Program-made: the position numbers and the translations under genes
Shown here: positions 24,055-31,116 of the stretch, one piece after another
How the letters are laid out: every line of letters starts with the position of its first letter
Position numbering within the stretch: the first letter of the stretch is position 1
Origin: Mycobacterium sp. 236(2023)
Lineage (GTDB): Bacteria > Actinomycetota > Actinomycetes > Mycobacteriales > Mycobacteriaceae
Assembly (NCBI RefSeq): GCF_029623955.1
Contig: NZ_JARSBP010000008.1
Coordinates: 62,001 to 126,000 of the forward strand
Reading direction: 5' to 3'
Length of the DNA: 64,000 nucleotides
The notes under the pieces: generated by a model
Told to the model about the DNA's origin: nothing
Database searches by the model: none
The model's input: the letters and a program-made list of their open reading frames with translations, nothing else

Positions 24055-25077
24055 TCACGACAGTGACGAAAGCCCCGCCGCGACGAACGGTCGGACGGCT
24101 TCGTCGACATCGTCGGTGCCCTCGGCGACACCGCCGCCGACGCGGGCTCGGTAGGCGATCCCGGCGGCGATGATCGCGACCTTGAAATAGCCCAGTGCCA
24201 TGTAGAAGTCCCAATGATCCAGCGGCTTTCCGCTGGCCAGGGCATACCGCTGCGCCAGATCCTCGGTGGGTGGCATCAGGTTGCACGCCCACGCCGCGTC
24301 GTCGTGCACGACGTTGAACGTCGGCAGCCGGTACACACACATCAGCGCCGCATCGCTGAGCGGATCACCGAGCGTCGACATCTCCCAGTCGAGCACTGCG
24401 GCGACCTTTGTCGGATCGGTGTCGTCGAGAATCGTGTTGTCGATGCGGTAGTCGCCGTGCACGATCGAGCTTCGGGTCTGGTCCGGAACGGACTCGGCGA
24501 GGCGCTCGTGCAACTTCTTCACATCGGCATCGCTGGGGTCGTCGTCGCGCTTGACGAGATCCCACTGCGAACCCCAACGGCGCACCTGCCGTTCGAGGTA
24601 TCCGTTGGCCTTGCCGAAGTCGCCGAGGCCGACAGCGTCCGGGTCCACCTCGTGCAGGTCGGCCAGCACCTGGATGAGGGAGTCGACGCAGGCGCTGATG
24701 GCATCCGCGCTGCCGAGCGCCGCGAGCTCGGGGGTGTGCCGGATAACCCGACCGGGGACGCGCTCCACCATCTGGAACGGCGCACCGAGGACGGAGTCGT
24801 CGTTGCGCATCGTCACCGCGCGGGCGACGGGCACATTGGTCTCGGCCAGCCCGGCGACCACCTTGTACTCGCGCGCCATGTCGTGGGCCGATGGCGTCAG
24901 ACCGTGCAGCGGCGGGCGGCGCAGCACCCACTCCGACGCGTCGTCGCCGACCAGGAACGTCAGATTGGAGCGGCCACCGGCGATGAGTTCGGCGCGCAGC
25001 TCTCCGCTGCGGGGGACACCGACCTCGCGTAGGTGTCGGTCCAGGGCAGCGAGATCCAATCCTTCGAGCTCAGTCAC
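24055..25077 (-). CDS. Aminoglycoside-phosphotransferase-fold protein (FadE36-type)
   Basis: A 340-residue protein with a kinase-like APH fold. The nucleotide loop region is GGRSNLTFLVGD, the catalytic loop is VHGDYRIDNTILDD and the metal site is AVLDWEMSTLGDP. The M. tuberculosis homologue by position is labelled FadE36, yet this is not an acyl-CoA dehydrogenase; the name seems to come from ACAD10/11-type fusions. It may phosphorylate a hydroxyacyl-CoA-like substrate. It begins 10 bases after the histidine phosphatase gene in the same operon. Confidence 0.85.
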   Translation of the reverse strand: MTELEGLDLAALDRHLREVGVPRSGELRAELIAGGRSNLTFLVGDDASEWVLRRPPLHGLTPSAHDMAREYKVVAGLAETNVPVARAVTMRNDDSVLGAPFQMVERVPGRVIRHTPELAALGSADAISACVDSLIQVLADLHEVDPDAVGLGDFGKANGYLERQVRRWGSQWDLVKRDDDPSDADVKKLHERLAESVPDQTRSSIVHGDYRIDNTILDDTDPTKVAAVLDWEMSTLGDPLSDAALMCVYRLPTFNVVHDDAAWACNLMPPTEDLAQRYALASGKPLDHWDFYMALGYFKVAIIAAGIAYRARVGGGVAEGTDDVDEAVRPFVAAGLSSLS

Positions 25078-25087
25078 GGCGTTCTGT

Positions 25088-25696
25088 CTACCATCGCTGG
25101 TTTCTCGGTAGGAGGTCCCATACGTGCTCGGTGCCGTTGACGCTGGCCACGCCCAGCCGTCCGGTGCGCGAGAGCAGCAGACGCGTCACCGAGGCGTAGT
25201 CCACGTGGAACGACAGCAGCCGCTTCGTGCCGAGGATCTGATGCAGCAGCCCGTTGATGACGCCGCCGTGGCTGAGCACCACGACCGTGTCGTCGTGGCC
25301 CGCGCCGGCGACGACGTCCTGGATGCCCGCATCGATGCGGGCGAGGAACGCCTTCTCGTCGACGGCGCTGGGCAGCTGACCGTTGATCAGCCGCTCCAGT
25401 TCCTGCGGGTTCTCCTTCGCGATCTGCTCGATCGGGATGTAATGCGGCAGGTCCCGGTCGTACTCGGCGAGGCGTTCGTCGACCTCGATGGACAGGCCGA
25501 GTTTGTCCGCGACGGGCTGCCCCGTCTCGATGGCACGCACCTGCGGGCTGCTCACCATGCGGGTGATCGGGAAGCGGGCCAGCGCGTCGGGCAGCCGCTT
25601 CGCCTGCTCGATGCCCTCCTCGGACAGGCTCGGATCGGAGCCCTGGCCGGGCTCGCTCCGCAGCGGTAGCGCATGTCGGACCAGAAGCAATTGCAC
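25088..25696 (-). CDS. Histidine phosphatase (phosphoglycerate mutase-like)
   Basis: A 202-residue phosphatase. The catalytic RHA motif is near the N-terminus (LLLVRHALPLRSEPGQGSDP), MVSSPQVRAIETGQP carries the second Arg, and VVVLSHGGVINGLLHQ holds the second His. The substrate is unknown. The GTG at 25696 has a TATGGT box 6 bases upstream. It is followed by the APH-like phosphotransferase, which makes a kinase-fold and phosphatase pair. Confidence 0.87.
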   Translation of the reverse strand: MQLLLVRHALPLRSEPGQGSDPSLSEEGIEQAKRLPDALARFPITRMVSSPQVRAIETGQPVADKLGLSIEVDERLAEYDRDLPHYIPIEQIAKENPQELERLINGQLPSAVDEKAFLARIDAGIQDVVAGAGHDDTVVVLSHGGVINGLLHQILGTKRLLSFHVDYASVTRLLLSRTGRLGVASVNGTEHVWDLLPRNQRW

Positions 25697-25702
25697 CGTG
25701 AC

Positions 25703-25708
25703 ACCATA
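25703..25708 (-). promoter_or_regulatory. Candidate leaderless -10 box (TATGGT)
   Basis: TATGGT ends 6 bases before the GTG at 25696. The divergent gene starts only 18 bases away. Confidence 0.4.
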
Positions 25709-25714
25709 TGGCCC

Positions 25715-26776
25715 GTGCGCGCATTCGCCTGCCCTGTGTGCCGCTCGTTCACGCCGTTCGAGGCGACTCACTGCCCGAACTGCGGCTCCGAGGTGGGCCT
25801 GCACCTGCCGACGATGTCGATGCTGGGGCTTGACGGTTCTGGGGTTCTTGTCGACGGCGACCGCTGGAGCCGGTGCACGCAGCACGCGACACTGGCGTGC
25901 AACTGGCTGGTCCCCGAAACGGGTGAGGCCTATCAGCGGGGCCGGTGTCTGGCCGATTCCCTGATCCGTCACGAGCCGGACCCGTCGGACACCCTCGCCC
26001 GCGAGAAGTTGGTGCCGACGGCCGCAGCGTTGCGGCGGCTGGTGTTCCAACTCGTCGACATCGGGCTGCCCATCGAACCGTGGTGGCAGGGTGACAGCCC
26101 CGGCTTGGCGTTCGACCTGTTGTCGAGTTACAGCTCCGGTGAGAAGGTCACCATCGGGCACGCGAACGGCGTGATCACGATCGATCTGGTCGAGTCGCTC
26201 GACGCCTACCGCGAGTCGCTGCGGGTGAAACTCGGGGAACCGTACCGCACGATGCTCGGCCACTTCCGGCACGAGGTCGGCCACTACTACCAGAACGTGT
26301 TGGTGGAGAACGGGTCCGGCGCGCAACGCTATCTCCCCGAATGCCGCGACCTGTTCGGTGACGAGCGGGCCGGTTACTCCGACGCCATCGACCGGCACTA
26401 TAGATTCGGCGCCCCGGCCGGCTGGGAGTCCGGCTTCATCTCGGAATACGCCACGATGCACCCGTGGGAGGACTTCGCCGAGTGCTTCGCCCACTATCTC
26501 CACATCACCGACACCATCGACACCAGCCGTGAGGCCGGCATGGTGCTCCGCGCCGACAAGGTGCGGTTCGAGGCACCTGGTGACGTCGAGCCGCTGGCTT
26601 CCTACGACCACATGCCGATCGAGCGACTGCTCGATGACTGGAAGCCGATCGCCCGGTTCTTCAACCGGGTGAACACATCGATGGGCAAGAATCCGTTGTA
26701 CCCGTTCACGATTCCACCGCCAGTGGTGGCCAAACTCGGTTTCGTCCACCGTGTCATCCGGGAGGCCCACGCATGA
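25715..26776 (+). CDS. Zinc-ribbon metallopeptidase-like protein
   Basis: A 353-residue protein. The N-terminus holds a zinc ribbon (FACPVCRSFTPFEATHCPNC). Residues 186-190 are HEVGH, a zincin HExxH motif, in GHFRHEVGHYYQNVLVENG. The context (SEYATMHPWEDFAECFAHYL) with a downstream Glu matches the putative zinc-binding metallopeptidase family. The substrate is unknown. The GTG at 25715 is chosen because the conserved region starts at once (VRAFACPVC). Its stop overlaps the next SDR start by ATGA. Confidence 0.82.
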   Translation: MRAFACPVCRSFTPFEATHCPNCGSEVGLHLPTMSMLGLDGSGVLVDGDRWSRCTQHATLACNWLVPETGEAYQRGRCLADSLIRHEPDPSDTLAREKLVPTAAALRRLVFQLVDIGLPIEPWWQGDSPGLAFDLLSSYSSGEKVTIGHANGVITIDLVESLDAYRESLRVKLGEPYRTMLGHFRHEVGHYYQNVLVENGSGAQRYLPECRDLFGDERAGYSDAIDRHYRFGAPAGWESGFISEYATMHPWEDFAECFAHYLHITDTIDTSREAGMVLRADKVRFEAPGDVEPLASYDHMPIERLLDDWKPIARFFNRVNTSMGKNPLYPFTIPPPVVAKLGFVHRVIREAHA

Positions 26777-27534
26777 GTTATGCCGACGAGCTCTTCGACC
26801 TGACCGACCGCGTCGTGCTGATCACCGGCGGCAGTCGTGGGCTGGGCCGTGAGATGGCCTTCGCGGCCGCGCGTTGCGGCGCCGATGTCGTCATCGCGAG
26901 CCGCAAGTACGAGACGTGCGTGTCTGTGGCAGAAGAGATCACGGCCGAAACCGGACGGGCCGCGTTCCCGTACCAGGTGCACGTCGGCCGGTGGGACGAA
27001 CTCGACGGCCTCGTCGCCGCGGTCTACGAGCGCTTCGGCCGGGTCGACGTCCTGGTCAACAACGCCGGCATGTCACCGCTCTACGAATCGCTTTCGACGG
27101 TTACCGAGAAGCTGTTCGATTCGGTGGTGAACCTGAATCTCAAAGGGCCGTTTCGGTTGTCGGCGCTGATCGGTGAGCGCATGGTCGCCGACGGTGGCGG
27201 CTCCATCGTCAACGTCAGCTCCAGCGGCTCGATCAGACCCGCGCCCGACATGTTGCCGTATGCCGCGGCGAAGGCGGGGCTCAATGCGATGACAGAAGGC
27301 ATGGCCAAAGCATTCGGGCCGACGGTGCGGGTGAACACGTTGATGGCGGGGCCCTACCTGACCGACATCAGCAAGGCGTGGGACCTCACCGAGGCGAGCA
27401 ACCCGTTCCGTTCGCTGCCGCTGCAGCGCGCAGGCGAGCCTCGCGAGATCATCGGCGCCGCACTGTTTCTCATGTCAGATGCATCGAGCTTCACGACGGG
27501 GTCGATCCTGCGGGCCGACGGCGGCGTGTCCTGA
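26773..27534 (+). CDS. SDR-family oxidoreductase
   Basis: A 253-residue classical short-chain dehydrogenase. It has the cofactor loop TGGSRGLGREM, NNAGMSPLYE, the catalytic Ser in VNVSSSGSI and YAAAKAG as YxxxK. The Arg after the second strand (ASRKYE) suggests NADP preference. The substrate is unknown. It is coupled (ATGA) to the metallopeptidase gene and ends just before a strong palindrome. Confidence 0.88.
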   Translation: MSYADELFDLTDRVVLITGGSRGLGREMAFAAARCGADVVIASRKYETCVSVAEEITAETGRAAFPYQVHVGRWDELDGLVAAVYERFGRVDVLVNNAGMSPLYESLSTVTEKLFDSVVNLNLKGPFRLSALIGERMVADGGGSIVNVSSSGSIRPAPDMLPYAAAKAGLNAMTEGMAKAFGPTVRVNTLMAGPYLTDISKAWDLTEASNPFRSLPLQRAGEPREIIGAALFLMSDASSFTTGSILRADGGVS

Positions 27535-27547
27535 GGCCGCTCTCTTC

Positions 27548-27609
27548 CGCGAGCAGACACAAACTCACATGCAATCGGCGTGAAACAGGTGAGTTTGTGT
27601 CTGCTCGCG
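27548..27609. repeat. Perfect 21-bp inverted repeat with 20-base loop
   Basis: CGCGAGCAGACACAAACTCAC (21 bases at 27548-27568; here named by its ends CGCGAGCAGA and AAACTCAC) is exactly complementary to 27589-27609. It fills the gap between the convergent SDR and alkyl-sulfatase genes and could terminate both transcripts. There is no T tract, and the long perfect arms with an unrelated loop look more like a palindromic intergenic repeat element than a simple terminator. I saw no second copy in this window. Confidence 0.85.
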
Positions 27610-27612
27610 AGG

Positions 27613-29490
27613 CTAGGGCGTGATGATGTTGAAGTCCGGGTCCGGCTTGTCCAGCACCGACACCAACGACGTCAACACCTCGGCGTCCCCGGCGATCTCG
27701 TATCCCGGCGAATCGCTGTCCCCCGCCGCCAGCGTGAGCAGCCGCAGCTTGGACGCCAGCGTGATCGTGGCCTGGGCCGTCGATTCGTCAGCGTCGACCT
27801 TGCGGTACACCAGCACCCCGTTGCGCAGTGACAGCCGGTAGTTCGTCGCGGTGTCGAGGAACGTCACGTCAAACGCGAGGTCGAGATCCCAAGCGCGCGG
27901 GCCATTCACACTGATCGCCAGCACGTCGAACATCTGCTCCGGTGAGAGCTGGGAAACCATCGACGGCGACGTCGTCTGCGTCGGGGTACCGAAGTTCCCC
28001 TCCCGCAACTCCGTCGCGCCAGCGAGGTAGAAATTGCGCCACGTCGCCGTCTCTGCCCCGTAGGCCAGCTGCTCCAGCGTGTCACCGTACAGCGTCCTGG
28101 CCGCGGCATGGTTCTCGTCGGTGAAGATGGCATGGTCGAGAAGGGTTGCTGCCCAGCGGTAGTCGCCTTCGTGGAAGGCGGCCTGCGCGAGTTCGACGAC
28201 GCGGTCGAGCCCGCCCATCGCGGCGACGTAGCGCGGCCCGATCGCCTCGGGCGGGTGCTGCCACAGCCGGGCCGGGTTGCCGTCGAACCACCCCATGTAG
28301 CGCTGATAAACGGCTTTCACGTTGTGGCTGACCGAGCCGTAATAGCCCCGCGCATGCCAGGCGTTCTCCAGCGTCGGCGGCATCGCGAACGTCTCAGCGA
28401 TCTCGATCCCGGTGAAACCCTGGTTGAGCTGCCTCAGCGTCTGATCGTGCAGATACGCATACAGATCCCTTTGTAGCGAAAGGAATTCGACGATCTGCTC
28501 CTTCCCCCACGTCGGCCAGTGGTGCGAGGCGAACACCACATCGGCGCGGTCGGCGAACGTGTCGATCGCCTCGGTGAGGTAGCCGGCCCAGCCGTGCGGA
28601 TCACGCACCAGCGCACCGCGCAGCGTCAGCAGGTTGTGCAGATTGTGCGTCGCGTTCTCCGCCATGCACAGCGCACGGAACTGCGGGAAGTAGAAGTGCA
28701 TCTCGGCGGGGGCCTCGGTGCCCGGCGCCATCTGGAACTCGATCTCGACGCCGTCGATGGTGTGCGTCTCGCCCGTCTCACGGATGTCGATGGTCGGCAC
28801 GATGATCGCCACCTCGCCCAGCGACGGGGTCTGGCCCAGCCCGCAGCCCACCTGGCCCTGCGGGCCGCGTTCGAGTACTGCGCCGTACATGTAGGCCGCG
28901 CGGCGGGTCATCGCCGTTCCGGCGTAGACGTTCTCCTGCACCGCATGGGCGGTAAAGCCTTCGGGAGCAAGCACCGCGACCTTGCCCGCGTCGACGTCGG
29001 CCTGCGACGTCACGCCGAGGACGCCACCGAAGTGGTCGACGTGGCTGTGTGTGTAAATGACCGCGGTGACAGGACGGTTGCCGCGATGCTCGCGGTACAG
29101 CGCGAGGGCAGCGGCGGCGGTCTCGGTCGACACCAGCGGGTCGATGACGATGATGCCGGTGTCGCCCTCGATGAACGAGATGTTGGACAAGTCGAAGCCG
29201 CGCACCTGGTAAATACCCTTCACGACCTCGTAGAGGCCCTGCTTGGCAGCCAGCGTCGACTGCCGCCACAAGCTCGGGTGCACCGTCGTCGGGGCGTCAC
29301 CGTCGAGGAACGAATAGACGTCGTTGTCCCACACCACCCGACCGTCGGCGGCCTTGATGACGCACGGACTCTGCGCGGCGATGAAGCCGCGGTCTGCGTC
29401 GGCGAAATCTTGGGTGTCATCGAACGGAAGGGAGCCGAGGTGCTGGCGATGCGCGGCTTCGATCGTCGCGCTGGGAGGCTTGCTGTCCAT
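27613..29490 (-). CDS. Alkyl-sulfatase-like metallo-beta-lactamase protein
   Basis: A 625-residue protein. The binuclear-metal motif THSHVDHFGG is near residues 147-156. VVFASHHWPTWG carries another metal-ligand region. The middle part is the alkyl-sulfatase dimerisation domain (DHAIFTDENHAAARTLYGD), and the last about 115 residues form a sterol-carrier-like domain. SdsA1-type enzymes hydrolyse primary or secondary alkyl sulfates. No signal peptide is seen, so a cytoplasmic site is likely. The ATG at 29490 gives MDSKPPSATIEAAHR; upstream frame openness is an accident of GC content. Confidence 0.9.
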   Translation of the reverse strand: MDSKPPSATIEAAHRQHLGSLPFDDTQDFADADRGFIAAQSPCVIKAADGRVVWDNDVYSFLDGDAPTTVHPSLWRQSTLAAKQGLYEVVKGIYQVRGFDLSNISFIEGDTGIIVIDPLVSTETAAAALALYREHRGNRPVTAVIYTHSHVDHFGGVLGVTSQADVDAGKVAVLAPEGFTAHAVQENVYAGTAMTRRAAYMYGAVLERGPQGQVGCGLGQTPSLGEVAIIVPTIDIRETGETHTIDGVEIEFQMAPGTEAPAEMHFYFPQFRALCMAENATHNLHNLLTLRGALVRDPHGWAGYLTEAIDTFADRADVVFASHHWPTWGKEQIVEFLSLQRDLYAYLHDQTLRQLNQGFTGIEIAETFAMPPTLENAWHARGYYGSVSHNVKAVYQRYMGWFDGNPARLWQHPPEAIGPRYVAAMGGLDRVVELAQAAFHEGDYRWAATLLDHAIFTDENHAAARTLYGDTLEQLAYGAETATWRNFYLAGATELREGNFGTPTQTTSPSMVSQLSPEQMFDVLAISVNGPRAWDLDLAFDVTFLDTATNYRLSLRNGVLVYRKVDADESTAQATITLASKLRLLTLAAGDSDSPGYEIAGDAEVLTSLVSVLDKPDPDFNIITP

Positions 29491-29538
29491 ATCGCGAAGC
29501 CTGCCACGTCCGGCGCGGCCGCGGTGTTGACTGGCGCA

Positions 29539-30108
29539 ATGCTGACCAACGAAAGTGGGGGCACTCGCAGAGTTGTCACCGGCCACGATGCGTCCGGAAA
29601 AGCCGTGTTCGCCAGCGATGAGACGGTCGAACCGCGCAGGCCGGTGCTGCTGCCCGGTTCGGAATTCACGATGCTGTGGGGTGGTGACGAAACACCGCAC
29701 TTTCCCGACGACGGCTCGATGCCGAACTGGCGCACCTACTTTCCGCCCGTCGGCGGGTTCCGGTTCTCGATGTTCACCCTGCCGCCGGGCACCGCGACCG
29801 CACGGACGGACGACCTCACCACCGAGGAGGCGATCGCCGACGGCGAGGAGAAGCTGCCAGGGCTGCTGGCGTACATGGAACTCGACGATCCTGGCATGCA
29901 CACCACCGACACCATCGACTTCGAGGTGGTGCTGGAAGGCAGCGTGATCCTCGAACTCGACGATGGCGCCGAGGTGACGCTGCACCCCGGGGACACCGTG
30001 GTGCAGAACGGAACTCGGCACCGGTGGCGTAACCCCGGCGATGTCCCGGCGCGGCTCGCGCTGTTCGTGTGCGGCGCCGAGCACGGCAAGGTCACTCGTC
30101 CCGGCTGA
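29539..30108 (+). CDS. Cupin-domain protein
   Basis: A 189-residue single-domain cupin. The conserved barrel is DFEVVLEGSVILELDDGAEV, then LHPGDTVVQNGTRHRWRNPG, with His and Glu ligands in the usual places though the first motif lacks its paired histidines (THDTIDFEVV-type context reads MHTTDTIDFE). It may bind a metal or small molecule. It is divergent from the alkyl-sulfatase gene by 48 bases, so a joint function in handling an alkyl or aromatic compound is possible. Confidence 0.8.
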   Translation: MLTNESGGTRRVVTGHDASGKAVFASDETVEPRRPVLLPGSEFTMLWGGDETPHFPDDGSMPNWRTYFPPVGGFRFSMFTLPPGTATARTDDLTTEEAIADGEEKLPGLLAYMELDDPGMHTTDTIDFEVVLEGSVILELDDGAEVTLHPGDTVVQNGTRHRWRNPGDVPARLALFVCGAEHGKVTRPG

Positions 30109-30171
30109 GGTACTGCTGAGCGCGACCTGCGGCGGGCGAAATTGGTGCACGGACCCCCTTCCGACGGCCCA

Positions 30172-30177
30172 TAGAGT
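30172..30177 (+). promoter_or_regulatory. Candidate leaderless -10 box (TAGAGT)
   Basis: TAGAGT ends 7 bases before the GTG at 30185, the first gene of the WXG100/CpnT-like operon. Confidence 0.45.
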
Positions 30178-30184
30178 GCTTGCC

Positions 30185-30811
30185 GTGGAGGGTTCGGTCG
30201 AGGTCGTGGTGTCGGAACTGCACGCGGCAGCCGAGCGGCTGCGCGACGCCGGACAACGGCTGCAGGACGGGCTGTCCAGCGTGGACCTGGAGACGCGGCA
30301 GCTGCTCGGTTCGGGTTGGCAAGGTGGCGCGGCCTCGGCGTACGCGCCCGCGTGGGACCAGTGGCACACCGGAGCCGGCCAGGTCGTGCGCGGCCTGCAG
30401 ACCATGGCGGACCTGCTGAAGCTCTCGGGCAAGGAGTACGCCAAAACCGACCAGCAGTCCGGCGACGCGCTCAACGCGACGATGCAGACCGGCGGCGGAG
30501 ACGCGCCCGCCGGGGGCGGTGGCGGCGGTGGCGGGACTCCGGTTGCGCCGGCCTCCGAGCCGCTGACCGGGTTGGCCCAGATGATGAACCTCGAGCAGCT
30601 GGGATCGGTCGCGGAGTCCGCGCAATCGGCTCCGCAGCAGCTGGGCGGCTTCCTTCAGCAGGGCGCCGAGATGGCCGGTGGATTCGTCGAGCAGGTGTCG
30701 TCGATGGTCGAGGGGGCCGCGGCCGGCGGGGACGCTCAAGGCGAGGAGCCTCCGACCCCCGAACCGCAGTCCGACATGGATCGCGATACGAAGCAGAGGG
30801 ACGAGCGATGA
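30185..30811 (+). CDS. WXG100-family protein with C-terminal extension (EsxF-like position)
   Basis: A 208-residue protein. The first about 95 residues form a WXG100 helical hairpin with the turn GSGWQGGAASAY. A Gly-rich linker follows (a run of Gly near residue 110). Then comes an extension containing a second predicted helical stretch (LAQMMNLEQLGSVAESAQSA) and an acidic tail. It is the first gene of the operon, overlaps the next WXG100 gene (ATGA), and matches the position of esxF before esxE and cpnT in M. tuberculosis. It should be exported as a heterodimer through a type VII system that is not encoded here. Confidence 0.82.
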   Translation: MEGSVEVVVSELHAAAERLRDAGQRLQDGLSSVDLETRQLLGSGWQGGAASAYAPAWDQWHTGAGQVVRGLQTMADLLKLSGKEYAKTDQQSGDALNATMQTGGGDAPAGGGGGGGGTPVAPASEPLTGLAQMMNLEQLGSVAESAQSAPQQLGGFLQQGAEMAGGFVEQVSSMVEGAAAGGDAQGEEPPTPEPQSDMDRDTKQRDER

Positions 30812-31098
30812 GCGGCCTGGTGGTCGACTTCGATGGGCTGCGCGCCGCGATCACGCACATGGAGGAGTTCGGTCGCGAGGTCACCGAATGCCTAGACGAC
30901 ATCTCGCACACGATGACGATGCTGCGCGGCTCGTGGGAGGGCGCCGCGTCGGATGCGCAGACGCAGGCCCAGAAGCAGTGGGAGACCGGCGCCGAGCAGA
31001 TGAAGGAAGCGCTCACCGCCCTGCAGAAGGTCGCCGACACCGCGCACAAGAACTACACCGACGCCGTCGCCAAGAACGGTCAGATGTGGCAGGCATGA
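30808..31098 (+). CDS. WXG100-family protein (EsxE-like position)
   Basis: A 96-residue two-helix WXG100 protein. The turn motif is RGSWEGAASDAQ. The C-terminal part has YTDAVAKNG, similar to the YxxxD/E type VII export signal. It starts in an ATGA overlap with the preceding WXG100 gene, and the pair probably forms the secreted heterodimer that accompanies the large toxin-like protein 18 bases downstream. Confidence 0.88.
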   Translation: MSGLVVDFDGLRAAITHMEEFGREVTECLDDISHTMTMLRGSWEGAASDAQTQAQKQWETGAEQMKEALTALQKVADTAHKNYTDAVAKNGQMWQA

Positions 31099-31116
31099 CC
31101 ATCGGGGGGCCACGGG

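Noticed and set aside
28519..29538. Plus-strand frame running into the cupin gene from far upstream
   Set aside because: The upstream 340 codons are antisense to alkyl-sulfatase motifs; only the part from 29539 looks like a protein.
29491..30474. Extension of the alkyl-sulfatase frame upstream through the cupin gene
   Set aside because: Translation is low-complexity and antisense to a well-supported cupin; MDSKPPSATIEAAHR is a natural start.
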